From Heterohyrax brucei (Eukaryota; Chordata; Mammalia; Hyracoidea; Procaviidae), in NCBI GenBank assembly GCA_028571685.1, contig CM053142.1, positions 66,675,296 to 66,739,295 on the forward strand: a stretch of DNA of 64,000 nt, in the 5' to 3' direction. Below the pieces are notes generated by a model that searched no databases, was not told the DNA's origin, and saw nothing but the letters and a program-made list of their open reading frames with translations. This document shows, piece after piece, positions 33,717 to 45,830 of the stretch. Numbering within the stretch: the stretch's first letter is position 1; each line of letters begins with the position of its first letter. A program made the position numbers and the translations under genes.

Positions 33717-34554
33717 CTCCAGTTTTACTGATTTATGATTGAACTCTTAGAGCATAATGATATTCCAGCTTCTTCCAATGATAAAGGGTATTATGTCCCC
33801 ATGTACTATTACTTACAAACAGTATTTTACTCATTGCTTATCTTCCATACATCTTTATTGAATTTTAGTGATTTCTGTATACTCTAGTACGGAACAATAA
33901 ATTGCTTGTGCTAAATTTACATTGAAACATTTTTCTTTAATGAGATCAAAGAAGTATGTGTCATGCCTTTGTAAATTCTAAACACATAACATCAGTTTTT
34001 GCCTACATGTGGAGGTATTTTCAATACTGACCAGGACATGGGGTTCTTTAAGAAATGTAACCGTCTGCTTCTATTCCTCCTAGCACAGCAGCACAGAACT
34101 GCCAGCTGCTGTGTAGAACATGCCTTACAATACTGTAGGTCACTGTCTGAGTCCTTGGTGGGCTGCTGGCACAGCCATTCTGTATCTCTGGGAGGGGGTT
34201 TCACAAGGCCAGGCAGCCAATTTGCAGAACAATGGCAGGTCATCAAGGAGGTAACTGAGTATGGCAGAGAAGGGATGCCACAGAAATTCTAAGAAATGTC
34301 TTCTGGGCCCTCTAGACAAGATAAGAACTTGAAATCTTATCATTCTCCCTGCGTCTAGGCACACTACCACCACAGCCATCCACAAGACCTTAATCTCTGA
34401 TAATCTACAAACTTCCCAGAGGGTATTCCTTGGCAACCTCTCTACATACTTTTAAACTGGCATTTGCTTTTCTTCCTCATTGCTTGTAAAACAGTGAGCA
34501 GACATTCTCCAATAGTCCAAGTATTACATCTGTTTGGCCCCAGAACACATCCAT
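33717..34554. other. Unrecognised sequence
   Basis: Contains overlapping 84-98 codon frames on both strands at 33992-34436. Their mutual overlap and lack of similarity suggest chance. Confidence 0.4.
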
Positions 34555-34745
34555 GGTAAAGTGAAAAGGATTTTTTAGAGCCAGATGACAGAAGTCCAAG
34601 TCATGCTTAGTCATCAAGTAAGTATACAACCACTGGAAAATCATTTAAACTTTTCTGGACTTGGTTTCCTCATCTGTAAAACGAAAATAATAATGTTTTA
34701 TGTCTGAATTTTCTGTGGCTCAAATGAGATAATACATGGACTTTC
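34555..34745 (+). mobile_element. MIR SINE
   Basis: TTTTCTGGACTTGGTTTCCT, CATCTGTAAAACGAAAATAA and CTCAAATGAGATAATACATG give a clear sense-strand MIR 3' half; the head region from 34560 is diverged. Confidence 0.85.
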
Positions 34746-35332
34746 TTTGTACACTGTAAAAGAGTCTTCAAATATATGGAACTCTTTTCCTGTTGTGAAG
34801 ATCTTACTTGAACACTGGGCCATCTGGCATGTGTAGAATTTTGCTCTGAGTCACTATACTACAAACACCTGACCAAGGAAACCCAGGTAGGTTGTTGGGT
34901 CTTTCATCACACCTTACCAACCAGCTCCTGGACTAGTCCCATTAACTGAAAAGCAGAACTCCCTCCCCCAGCCCCCATCCCATCGTTAGCTTGCTGTCTA
35001 GCTAGCTCATACCTTAAAACCACATCTCAGAGGAGGTTGGGGTGTCCTAATGAAGTGTTTTGGTGGAAAGGGAGGCCCTTAAACCTTTTTTGTTGCTGTT
35101 TGTTTTAGCCATAAGCTAAAAGAAAAGAAACTAAGTAAACCATTGCCCTTCCTCCACCCATGTGCTGGAAAAGAAGCTTCTCAGTTGATAAATTACAGTG
35201 TGGGTTATGAAAGGCCCACTGTTTTTCACTGTGTAACTGAGGTACTAGATTGACAGAGACCTGGTCTTAGACCTCTGGAATCATGTAATATATTGTTATT
35301 AATATATTGTTATTAATTTATTATCATAGGGC
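34746..35332. other. Unrecognised sequence
   Basis: No named repeat. A short AT-rich near-duplication (ATATATTGTTATTA twice) lies at 35286-35318. Confidence 0.4.
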
Positions 35333-35545
35333 CCTATTCCTGGATGGCACAAACAGTCAAAATGTTCACCTGCTAATCAAAAGGTTGGAGGATCAAGTCT
35401 TCCCAGAGGTGCCTTGAAAGAAAGGTCTAACAAGCTACTCCTGAAACATCACAGGCATTGAAAGCTCTGTGGATCAGAGTTCTATTCTGATACACATGAA
35501 GTAGCCATGAATTCTAGTTAACCGAAACAATGTATCTGGTTTTAT
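35333..35545 (+). mobile_element. AfroSINE, long form
   Basis: Includes CCAGAGGTGCCTTGAAAGAA and AAGCTCTGTGGATCAGAGTT, the long-form middle. Diverged. Confidence 0.75.
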
Positions 35546-36579
35546 ATTCTATTGTTTCCCAGAAGCCCCTTCAGTTTGTACAGTTTGAATTCTAATGGCT
35601 TACAGTCAGTGGGTCATTCTAAGAAGCCACTTACACTCCGTCAGACCCTAAATAGAGCACGGGTGCCCTTCCGCAGGACCCTCAACCGGTCTCACAACAT
35701 TTTGCTCTAGGCAGCCACACCTAACCAGCCAGTGCTGATGAGAGGAAAGAAACATCTTCTCCATCCTAGCCCTAACTGGACCCCTGTAATTAGAAAGCCT
35801 TCTCTGCCTCTGACACAGCATATATCACCCGGTGAGGAGCACGTGGCACAAGAAGCCCAGACTTAGTCCATGAGGAAAAGGCAGACTGAAAAGTTGACAT
35901 GGTCAGGTACCAGGAATGACAGCCAGATTGTCAGGTCTGGGCCAGGAGACCCAAATCAGAACGTGTTAGAAGCTTACCAGAAAGGATGCCCCACCAGCAA
36001 GGTGTACCTTCTCTGAATATCATCTTGACAAATGCACCTCAATGATTTGAACATTGACTAAATATTATATCTTTTGTTGATTAAATGATACAGAGATACA
36101 TTTCAACAGGGAAATATAGAGCTGTGAGGACCTTAGAGATTTCTTAACACAACATTTATTTTACAGATGGAATAATTTCAACTCAAAGAATAGTGTTTCC
36201 AAGACTGAGTGAATTAGTGGTATCGACTGAGTAAGAACTCAGTGCCCAATGCCATGTTTGAAAAACCACCAATAGGGGCCTTTCGGTACCATTGAGAAGG
36301 TGGGTGGTAGGTATGTGCTTACTTTCCTCTCTAAATGTCCCTGGTGGCTATAGAGCTGAATAAAGAGTTTTATAAAAGGAACAAATGCTAACCTTACCCT
36401 ATTGATGCCCATTTATCTTCTTTATGCTCTAGATGACAAAAGCTATGGACTATTCTATCCAACAGGCCAAGAACCTAAATGCCAAGAGACAGAGGGCATA
36501 AGCAGTGTCAAGGCAGGAATGCTTTCCAATGACTGGCACCTGACAGCTTACAACACTCATCCACAATCTTCCCTACCAC
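35546..36579. other. Unrecognised sequence
   Basis: About 1 kb with no clear repeat, possibly a MIR-like remnant near 36160. No coding signal. Confidence 0.35.
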
Positions 36580-36690
36580 CATTAAGGGTAGGTAATCTTG
36601 TTCTCAGTTTTCATGGAGGGAGACTAAGGTTTAGAGGTTTAAGCGATGTAAGCAGTTTGCCCAACATCAGAAAGCTGGTAAGTGGGATGA
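36580..36690 (-). mobile_element. MIR SINE fragment, minus strand
   Basis: TCAGTTTTCATGGAGGGAGA followed by TTTGCCCAACATCAGAAAGC matches the reverse MIR core. Confidence 0.55.
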
Positions 36691-37271
36691 CATGGAGAAG
36701 AGTTTGGTTCATCTACATACACAAGACGACATCTACCTGCAGACATAGGTAGACAGATTCAGGGTGAGCAGACTAACTTTCTAGCACCTGACATAAATTG
36801 GGTACTCAAAAGTTGAGAAATTAAAGAAGAAGCAGAGGGGCAACTGTGTTCTTTCTGCGGCCTGGCATGTGGACTGTGCCATGTACATTTGTCTGGAACA
36901 TAGACTAATTGGGCCTTTAGATATGTAGTTGGCAATTGGTGAGTACCCTTTTATAACACATGTTGAGTGCTGTTTCTGAAGCATGTTCTTGGTACTGCAA
37001 AATCCCAGAGCCACTCAGATTTCTTTTGCCCTTTTAAAAAATCTATTTTGACACATGCCCACATGTTTTCTATCCTTGGTTTGAATACATGCCATATCTA
37101 AACTATCAGCTTCTTTATACACCCACACATCGTAAGAGATGCGGGGCCTGACATCATGACCATCCCAAGCTATGGGGACACAGGAAAGATGGTAGATCAG
37201 TGCTCAGTGAACTTGTTTTGAACGTAAACAACTCAATATACAAAATGAGATAATTTGGACATGCTTTCTTA

Positions 37272-37307
37272 GTCGGATCCGACTCGACGGCACTTGGCTT
37301 GGCTGGC
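37272..37307 (+). mobile_element. 36-bp RTE/SINE 3'-tail micro-insertion
   Basis: Consists only of the 3' tail (GACTCGACGGCACTTGGCTT and onward). TTCTTA directly precedes it (37266-37271) and directly follows it (37308-37313), suggesting a short target-site duplication. No SINE head or core is present. Confidence 0.7.
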
Positions 37308-37580
37308 TTCTTACTGTTAAAGAATTAACTGCAATATTTTCTTTTCTGAACATTAAGATTTCTCAATATTTGTCAAATAAGTTTCCATTTATAAAAAAAT
37401 GATTAATGTTTTGAGTACGTATAGATGTTCCTGTATAATAGCATAGAAAGCAGATGATTGTCCAGCACAAGAATCAGAAGACAGGCCAGGGAACTTCGTG
37501 TGTTCACAACAAACTTAATCAAGGTTTGTCATATATTTAGAGTGCTCCAGCATTTAGAAATCCTTTTGTGTATTCCTTAT

Positions 37581-37775
37581 GGTGGTGCAAATGATTTACA
37601 TTAGCTACTAGCTGAAAGGTTGCCAGCTGGAATCCACCTGGCAGTATTGCAGAAGAAAGTCCAGGCTAACTACTCACATAAGATTACAGCCATTGAAAAC
37701 CCCGTGGAGCAAAGTTCTACTCAGACACACATGAGTGTGCCATGAGTCAAAGTCAACTCAGTGGCAGTAAGTTTT
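37581..37775 (+). mobile_element. AfroSINE, long form
   Basis: ATTGAAAACCCCGTGGAGCA, then TCTACTCAGACACACATGAG and a tail GTCAACTCAGTGGCAGTAAG. Confidence 0.8.
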
Positions 37776-37789
37776 TATCTGTTTATGCA

Positions 37790-38030
37790 ATTATACCAGC
37801 TAACATTTTTTAAGAAACTATTCTGCCTGATACTAGTCTAAATATTTTATTTATTGTATTCGATTCTCAAAATAATTCTACAAGATATGGTAATAATCAT
37901 CTCCATTTTTAAATGTGAGAACTAAAGCATGGAGATTTTCAGTCCCTTGGGCAAAAGATCACCCAGCTAAACAGTAACAAAACCAAAATTCAAAGCCAGG
38001 CAGTTTGGCCTGAGACCCAGAATCATATCT
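37790..38030 (-). mobile_element. MIR SINE, minus strand
   Basis: CAGCTAACATTTTTTAAGAA, ATCTCCATTTTTAAATGTGA, CACCCAGCTAAACAGTAAC and AAGCCAGGCAGTTTGGCCTG appear in MIR reverse order. Confidence 0.75.
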
Positions 38031-38521
38031 GTCACCATTCTGAAAAATGTCTTGTATTCTTTTTTTTATTACTATTTTCTACAGAGAGGAAAAACTAGTC
38101 CAAGACAGTAAAGTATCTTTAGTAAGGCCACCCAGCCAATTAGTAGTGGTTTCAGAAATCAAGTCTGTGTCCTCCATGCTTTTTCACGTAGCCAGCCTTC
38201 TAGTACTGACAGTGAGAGGCAGCAGGTAGGTGTCCTACTCCGTGCAGAGCCGTTTGGGTCTACCCACAGCAAAGGAGTCTCCAGTGGCATTGTCCCACCA
38301 GTGACAGGGAGCTGGCTTCAGGCAGTTTGTTGGAGGTACACAAGTAAGAAACAAAAAGCAACAGTTGGGAAAATCATGCTTTTGTCTCCAGCAGGCAGCT
38401 GGCAAAGCACTGACCTTTAAGACTACAAAGGAGGATTTTCCCAGTCACACACAAATGCTGCCTTTTGGAGACTGGAAAATGTTGACCGTCACTCTCACTC
38501 TGCCCTGGTCCTGCTGCAAGT

Positions 38522-38750
38522 AATAACCATAACCACTGCTTATGTAGTTCAGCTACATGCCAGACGCTATGCTAATCTCCTTAAAAACATGATTTTGAGC
38601 CCTCATAAACTCCTTCCAAGTAGGTAGCACTGTGATTTCCTCCCTTTTGCAGATGTAGAAATGGAGGCTCAGAGGTTAAGTGACTTGCCCAGTGCCATCT
38701 AGCTAAGAACAGGCAGAGCCCATGATCTTCCGATTGTACCACGCACTACT
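38522..38750 (-). mobile_element. MIR SINE, minus strand
   Basis: ATGCCAGACGCTATGCTAAT, TTTTGCAGATGTAGAAATGG, GGTTAAGTGACTTGCCCAG and GAACAGGCAGAGCCCATGAT form a good reverse MIR. Confidence 0.85.
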
Positions 38751-38779
38751 GAAAAACTTAGCCCAAGGTGTACCTGTGG

Positions 38780-39770
38780 TTCTGCTCCCCCTTCCAGAAT
38801 TTTTCCTATTTCAATAACGGCAGTTGCATCCTTTCAGAGCTCTGGATAAAAACTATGGAGTCATCTTGACCCTTCTCTTTGTCTCACTCTCCACATCCAG
38901 TCTGAGGGGAAATTTGATGGGCCCCACCTTCGATATATACTCAGATTCTGACAATTTCTCATCTCTCAAACTGCTACCACCTAACTGAAGTCATATCAAT
39001 AATCTCTTGCGTGGAGTAGTGAAAATGTTTTGAACTAGTATCCTGGTTTCTACCTGTGTTTCCTATTGTGCTATTCCCAAAACAGCCTCCAAGGTGATCT
39101 TGTTGAAACAGAAGTAAGATTAGGAGGTTACCTCCAATGACTTCCCATTTCTCTTAGAGGAAAAGCCCAAGTCTTCACAATGGTTCACAAAATCTAGTAG
39201 CGTCTGCCAGCGCCACGACCCTGGATGTCCCTTACCTATCCCCTACTCTTTCCCCCTTACTCTGTTCCACCATATCAACCCTATTCCTGTTGCTCAAATG
39301 CACCAGGACGTTTTCATCTCAGGGATTTGGCGCGGGCTGTGCCCTCTGCCTCCAATGTTCTTGTCCCAGGTACACATTTGAGTTCACTCTTGCACTTTCT
39401 TCAAGTCTCGACTCAGATACCACTTTCTTAGGAAGGCCTACCCTGAGGGCTCCATTTAAATTTGCAATCCTCCTCCCTGGAATTCCAGACTCTCTTAGCC
39501 TGTGTTTAGCCTACCATTTCATTTAGCACATATCATCATGAAACCTACTGTACAACTTATTATTTCTCTTACTTACTATTCTGTATGTAACTCTACCTCC
39601 CAAATGTAAGTTCTACAAGGGCAAAAAGTATTGGTTGATTTACTGTTGTATTCCCACCATCTAGATCAATTCTTGGTACTTCACGCCAGCCAGCCAAGTG
39701 CTGTCAAGTTGGGTACCTTGTGGGCATTCAAAAAATAAAGTCAAATGAATGAATGAGTGAGCAAGTAAAT
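38780..39770 (+). mobile_element. L2 LINE 3' part
   Basis: GAGTCATCTTGACCCTTCTC with CTCCACATCCAGTCTGAGG is late ORF2 of L2. CTTCCCATTTCTCTTAGAGG, AGGAAGGCCTACCCTGAGGG and GTTCTACAAGGGCAAAAAGT follow in order, ending with GAATGAATGAGTGAG. About 1 kb of L2, interrupted by a 30-bp insert at 39682-39711. Coding sequence is fully degraded. Confidence 0.85.
39682..39711 (-). mobile_element. 30-bp RTE/SINE 3'-tail micro-insertion
   Basis: GCCAGCCAGCCAAGTGCTGT is the reverse of the tail seen at 37272-37307. It interrupts L2 text that otherwise would read on from TTGGTACTT to GTGGGCATTCAA. Flanks GGTACTT (39675-39681) and GGTACCTT (39712-39719) look like a diverged target duplication. Confidence 0.7.
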
Positions 39771-40412
39771 AAATGGGAAAAGGCACTGCTTCTTCCTAAG
39801 TAGAAAAGACATGGGATGGGAAGCAGTGCCCAGGTATAGAGAGGTATCCTTAGATAGGGTCGTTTCGGACACTGAATCCATAGGCCCTGCTGCATTCATG
39901 GGACAGACCCCTCTGTCTTCTCAACTTACCTCATGTCTGGGAAGGTAAGACAGAGGAGAACATGCTGGGGGTTCTGTAGCTCCATAGGTTCTTGAACATG
40001 TAAAAGGAGAAGAAAGAGTTCACTTAGGTGCCAACAGAGGCCAGCTCCTGCCCTGGCTGCAGATCTCAAAGTTCTTACATCCATCACTTGGTGGCAAATC
40101 ACAGAGACCAACATGTAAGACATTGTAGGACTTGTGTTAGAGAAGGATCTGCTACCATGCACAAGACTTTCCTTAAAACTCTTGACTTGGATACTCCAAG
40201 AGGGAATGGACTGTGCTAGGTTGCCTATCTTTGTACAATATTCAGCATTGCTTGTGTGGAAAGCAGTATTTTAGAAATAATTTTGAAGTTTGATTTAGCA
40301 TCAGCTTTATTACTTGTACTAATATACAGAAAGCAGGGATGTTTATATTTCACCCAAACTTTGTAGAGGACTCCCAATTCAGCTCCATAATACAGTGTTT
40401 TATGAATCTGGA
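39771..40412. other. Unrecognised sequence
   Basis: Short frames on both strands (39926-40219) overlap and lack similarity. Nothing else seen. Confidence 0.4.
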
Positions 40413-41640
40413 GTTGTTGTTGTTGCTAGGTACCACTGAGTCAGTTCTGACTCATAGCAAATCTACGTACAACAGAATGAGACATTGCCTAGTTCTACGC
40501 CATCCTCACCACTGTTGCTATGTTTGAGCTCCTTGTTGTAGCTACTATGTCAGCCTATCTCATCCAGGGTTTTCATCTTTTTCACAAACCTTCTACCTTA
40601 CCAAGCGTGATGTCCTTCTGCAGGGACTGGTCCCTCCTGATCACGTGCCCAAAGTAAATGAGACAAAGTACTCTGGTTGCATTTGTTGCATAACAGACTG
40701 TTCAAGCTTCTAGTGCTCAATATTCTTCACCAACACCGTAACTTGCATGTTTCAGTTCTTTTTCAGTCTTTCTTATTTATTGTTCAGCTTTCTCATTCAT
40801 GAGATAACTAGAAATATTATGGCTTGAGTCAGACTCAGTCCTCTCAGGTAACACTTTGTTTTTCAACACTTCAAAGAGATCTTTTCCAGCACACTTTCCC
40901 AATGCAGTGTCTTTTGATTTCTTGACTGCTGCTTACATGGGTGTTGATTGTGGATCCAAATTCTTGAAAATTTCAGTTGTTTGTTTGTTAATCATGATGT
41001 TGCTTAATGGTCCAGCTGTAAGGACGTTATTTTTTCTTCGTGTTGGGGTGTAATCCACACTGAGGACTGTAGTCTTTGGTCTTCATCAATAAGTGCTTCA
41101 AGTCCTCTTCACTTTCAGTAAGCAAAACTGTCTTATCTGCACATTGCAAATTGTTAAAGGGTCTTCTTTCAATCCTGATGTTATATTCCTCTTCGTATAG
41201 TTTAACTTCTCAAATCATTTGTTCAACATACAGATTGAATAAGTACAGCAAAGGATACACTACGGCACCCCTTTCCTGATTTTAAATGATGCAGCAACAT
41301 TACACATAATTAGTTATGATACACAAGTGAAATGTCTTTGCATAGTCAATAAAACACAGGTAAATATCTTTCTGGTGTTCTCTGCTTGTAGCCAAGATCC
41401 ACGTTATATGGACAATGATATATCTCAACCCACATCATCTTCTGAATCTGTCTTGAATTTCTGGTAGTTCCCTGTCAATGTACAGTGGCAATGCTTTTGA
41501 AAGATCTCTAGCAAAATTTTACTTGCATTTGATATTATTGGTACTGTACTGTTAGATAACTTCTGCATCTGTTAGACCAGCTTTCTTTAGGATGGACGCA
41601 AGTATGGATTTCTTCCAGTCAGTTTGAAAAGTAGTTAGAG
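40413..41640 (-). mobile_element. RTE/BovB-class LINE, minus strand (degraded)
   Basis: 3' tail TTGTTGTTGTTGCTAGGTAC and CTGACTCATAGCAAATCTAC at 40413-40460. It is followed by sequence parallel to the RTE at 5229-6600 (for example CCAATGCAGTGTCTTTTGAT and ACACTGAGGACTGTAGTCTT). It is more diverged than that copy; the reverse transcriptase frame is broken throughout and nothing beyond about 41640 is recognisable. Confidence 0.75.
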
Positions 41641-42869
41641 AAGACTCCTCTATTTTAAGGGGCTCCCAGAACTCCGTATATGGCTTGGGCAATAGCTACT
41701 CCTTTGCTGCAAACTGTTCAGACTTCACTAAGATTCATCAGTTTCACTGGAGGCGTCACTGAGTTTCCTGCTAGGAACTCTTTCCTACAATCTCTTCTAC
41801 ATGGTTTGTAAATTGACATTAAGAGAATTGTTTCTCCAGAGACTATTTGGTTTCAGCCACTGTTCACCTTAGCAGGCAGGAGACAAATGTTACTCACATG
41901 GGTGGGCTACTATAAGAGGGGCAATTCTTACTGTTGTGCTCTCGAACTCCTGCCAAGTGAGGCAGCTGTAGAGGGCTAGGAAGAACTTGAACCTACACCC
42001 AGGAGACCTACACAGGGGCCCAGGTCTACCTGTTGTCCTTAGACAAGTCACTCTCCTATCTGAGTGTCTATTCGGGGCTCTAGAAAACAGGCTCATAATC
42101 CATACCATTTTGAGCGTACTGGGTTAGATTGTTCAAAAGTTCTTTGTAAATTATAAAGGTCTGTTTAAATGTGAGGAGTTTTTATGTTCTAAGAACACTA
42201 GTTCTTACTTTGTAGGTTATAGGGAAGATTTTATATGTTAATACATGTTTTAGAGGGGAAGGAAGAGGAGGCAAGCAACCTGGATCCTCACCAAGACTTG
42301 CCAGGTAGACTGTGTGAAGGCCAGGACACCGCCCTTACTCAGGCCCTGTCGTTGCACAGAGATATAATATGAGTTATGGAGATTGGTCATGATTTCCCAT
42401 TTCTTTCATGATTAAAGATCACAAAAATGATTTACACCCCTTAACAGCTGAGTTGGAATCACTCAGGCACAGCCCAAGGCACGGCTTGGCTTTGTTTGGG
42501 TGGCATCTCTTACTTATTCATCAGCTTCCCCAGGGAGGCAGAGCTGATGTTGTTCAGCACTGATGGGGTACAATGCAGGGAATATTTATAGCTCTGCCTT
42601 TATACCTGCAGGGGCTGTTTGTTTAGATCATGGAGGCTTCTCTTTGTACTGAGCATTGGCATAAATAAGAAAACAGTGTTTTCCGTCCTTTGCAAGCACG
42701 CAGCTAGGAGGACACTGTCCACTTTCATTTAACTCAAAGAATGTTTAGTGAGCCATGGGATGAGCATGGTATTAGGCCCTGAGGAAGAAAGGGTGAGAGG
42801 AAGGATACCAAGCCTGACCTCTGCCCTCAAAGAGTGTGAAACAAAGTGGAAACCAAGCTCAGCTCATTG
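41641..42869. other. Unrecognised sequence
   Basis: 1.2 kb of apparently single-copy sequence. No coding, RNA or repeat signature seen. Confidence 0.4.
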
Positions 42870-43080
42870 TGATCTAAATGCTGATTTTGTCGTATGCTGG
42901 TCACATGATCTTTGACAGGTCTCCAAAACTCAGTTTCTCTGCTGAAAAACTACGACAGTAACAGTAATATCTTCCACACAGGGGGATTTTGTGAGTTTTA
43001 AATATGATAACTGCATGGAAACACTTGGCACACAATAAGCAGGTGTACAATTGATGCTTGTTGTTGTTGAATGTTGTTGA
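42870..43080 (+). mobile_element. MIR SINE (degraded)
   Basis: TCACATGATCTTTGACAGGT, CTCAGTTTCTCTGCTGAAAA, then ACACTTGGCACACAATAAGC, in MIR sense order. Confidence 0.65.
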
Positions 43081-43544
43081 AGTGAAAAGACATCCACACA
43101 TGAAACAAAGAACAATACTGAACAGTCTACAGTAAGATGCTGAATTAAACATCAACAGGTGCTAACCTGTGTGGCACTGACAGGCACCCTCAGCCCCCAG
43201 CAGTGTTGAAGAGCCCTGACAATAGGATGTCTGTCTCATTTCATGGGAGAGGGAGGGCCAGCCACCCACTGTGGAGCCATTGTGTCTGGTAATTGGAAAA
43301 CTCTGTTCCTCCATGCACCCATCGTTGCTCTGTCCACTGATTTAACAGTTGTAGGATGGTTTTCCTTGGACCCCCCTCAAAGAGTTCATAAGCAACAGGA
43401 CCTTAGTGTGGAAATGGTGAGGAAGGGGAAGGTACAGATACACACTTGACTGATTGTAATTATTGGTAGACTAAGAAGTTCTGTTTACCTGATGTAAACA
43501 AACTTTTTAAAACGTTTTGGTGCTTTAACAAGAAAATGGCACGT

Positions 43545-43960
43545 CAGATTGTGAATTAGTTTCCTAGAGCTCCTATAACAAAGTACCACAAATTAGGTCA
43601 TTTATAAGATGAGAAAATCATTGTTTCAAAGATCTGAATGCTGAGTCTGAATTCAGAGTGTCAGCAGAACCATGTTTTCTCCAAAGGCTCTAGGGGAAGA
43701 TTCTTGCTTGTCTTCCAAGGCTTCTGGTAGCTTCAGGTATTTCACGGCTTGCAGATGTAGCATAATCCAATTATCACATGGCTGTCTTTCCAGTGTCTAT
43801 CACTTTATATCTCCTCTTTTTCACAAGGGCACCAAGAGAGATTAGGATCCATTCTTTTATGGCATGGTCTCTGTTAACTAATGACAGCTTCAAAGACTCT
43901 GTTTTCAAACAAGATCACTTATCTTTTGGAGTAACACAATTCAATCCATCATGTGTAGGG
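43545..43960. mobile_element. LTR-like old mammalian repeat
   Basis: Begins TTAGTTTCCTAGAGCTCCTA and ACAAAGTACCACAAATTAGG, and ends AACACAATTCAATCCATCAT. This is the frame of a common old LTR-type repeat; the family name is uncertain. Confidence 0.5.
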
Positions 43961-44487
43961 AAACCAAGAGACCTACGTGGTGGAGATGGTGTTTATAAAT
44001 GATCTTGGAGGCAGCTTGGCTTCACCGAGGCCAAATATGGACTTAACCTCTGGCTAAAAGACACAGGCAAACTCTTACCACTCTGCCTTTCCTATGGCAT
44101 GCCCCAACTCAAAAGGGAAGTGCCATCTCTGAAAAAGAAATGTTTCTCATTATAAGAGTCCTTTCTGGAAGATCAGTTTGCAGCATAAGAAGAGAAAAAG
44201 GAAGTGTATGAGAACAAAAGAAAATAGATGACAATAGAGTGACTTTGGAAGGTTGGGTAACATAGAAATTGGGGCGAGGAGGTGGAAGACTATTTCAAGT
44301 GAAAGACAGGTAGGAGAGGTAAAGAGTGGGAAAGTGATGGATGTGTTGAGGCAGTGGACAGTCCAGTATGAGTAGGGGTGTAGTGGGCACAGTAGGAAAG
44401 AATTCTGAAAAAAGTTTAAATTCCAATTGTGGAGAATCTTTCATAGTAAGTTATTTGGGTGTAGTCTCATCTCACAATGGGGTAGTT

Positions 44488-44815
44488 ATGTTTAGAAAGT
44501 TTTTTTTTTTTAGCTGTTCTTTTTTTTTCACAACTGATCTGCTTTTGCTGTTGTTATTATTGAGAAAATGCAAAGCAGAACATACATCAATACAACACAC
44601 ATCAGAAAATACAATTTCTGCATGTACAATTCAGTGACTTTGATTACATTCTTCATGCTATTGAACAATTTTCAGCCTCCTTTTCCTGGTTGTTCCTACC
44701 CCCATTAACAAAAACTTACTGTCCCTCATGATCTTATCTAATGTTTTGAGTTGTCATTTTGAGCCCATAGAGATAGTTATTTAAAAAATACTCAGGACAG
44801 GCTTTCTTCACTAGT
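44488..44815 (-). mobile_element. Afrotherian L1-type 3' end, minus strand
   Basis: Poly-T at 44499-44529, then TGCATGTACAATTCAGTGAC, TTTGATTACATTCTTCATGC, GGTTGTTCCTACCCCCATTA and AGCCCATAGAGATAGTTATT. This resembles another afrotherian L1 3' end in reverse. Confidence 0.55.
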
Positions 44816-45039
44816 CATGCTAAATTACTGTGAGAAGACTTTCCCCCAGCGCGGAGGAAGCAATGGAGTGTAGAGAAATGGAAGGAGACAAGCCTATGGA
44901 TTCCAGGCAAGAATTGTTGGCTATGGAAGGGAGAAGGGAAAAGGAGACAATGAGACAGAGTCTGGAGCTCGACTCCTTCTGACTTGGCAATTGTTTAGGT
45001 GTAGGGTGAGGAGGAGAGACAACCACTCTTGTAAACACG

Positions 45040-45830
45040 CAGCCCAGCCCTCTCCCTGGCCTCACAGCCACATCCCAAGCCCCCTCTCTTCTTCCTCACT
45101 GCCACATTCCTTGAAAAATGGGCAATACCTGCTGCCTCCGCTTCCTCCCACCCACTTCCTCCCTCACATCCGGCAGTGCCCCCACCCCCTCTTATGTTCA
45201 GAAATGGCTCTCTTGAAGGTCACCAAGGCCCATCTCATGGCCAAATCCAGGAGCCTCTCCTTCAGCCCCATCTTTAGCATAGAATTTGATATTGTTGAAC
45301 TTTTACTCTCTGGAATTCTTCCTTGGCTTCTGCAGTAAGGCACTACCCTGGTCCACACCTACTTTTTGGCTGTCTTTCCTCTGCATTCTCTATGTCCTCT
45401 TCTGGCCTGTTTTCTTCCTTTTGTTTCCCCAGCAGAACAATTCCCCCAAATAATCTGTTTTTGGTCCTGTTTACTCCTTTCTCTATCCTTTTTCCTTTGT
45501 TACTATCTGCTGTCTCTTACCATAACTTCAACTATTACATCTGCCTAATATTAACATCTCCCCAGTCTGTAGTGAACTCTTACGTTCTCAGCTCTGGATA
45601 TACATTTCCAAAGGTCTGTAGGACTATGCAGTTGTATGTTATGGATGCCTCTGAACCCAACATGGCTTTCCTTCAAGGTCATCTCATACTGTTCCTTATG
45701 TCCTCTGGGCACCTACACCTAGAATTTCAGAGCCATGTTCTTGCACTGCCCATAACCACAATCACTGTCTTCAATCATTCTTTCTCTAAGGTTCCACGTT
45801 CACTGTTTTTGTCCTAGCTCTAGTTCCAGC
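45040..45830 (+). mobile_element. L2 LINE ORF2/3' part
   Basis: GGTCACCAAGGCCCATCTCA, TTCAGCCCCATCTTTAGCAT, then GATATTGTTGAACTTTTACT (the L2 RT-region DNA), TCAGCTCTGGATATACAT and GTCTGTAGGACTATGC follow L2 order. A 164-codon plus-strand frame here (45323-45817) is an accident of the pyrimidine-rich L2 text, not a gene. Confidence 0.75.

Noticed and set aside
33992-34436. Three overlapping frames of 84-98 codons
   Set aside because: Mutually overlapping, no recognisable motif and no exon signals.
43021-43085. Short repeated TTGTTGTTG near 43060, suspected RTE tail
   Set aside because: The adjacent sequence is MIR-like and lacks the CTGACTCATAGTGACC tail word, so an RTE call is not supported.
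45323-45817. 164-codon plus-strand open frame
   Set aside because: It lies wholly within pyrimidine-rich L2 sequence; the translation is low-complexity Phe/Leu/Ser and does not resemble a protein family.
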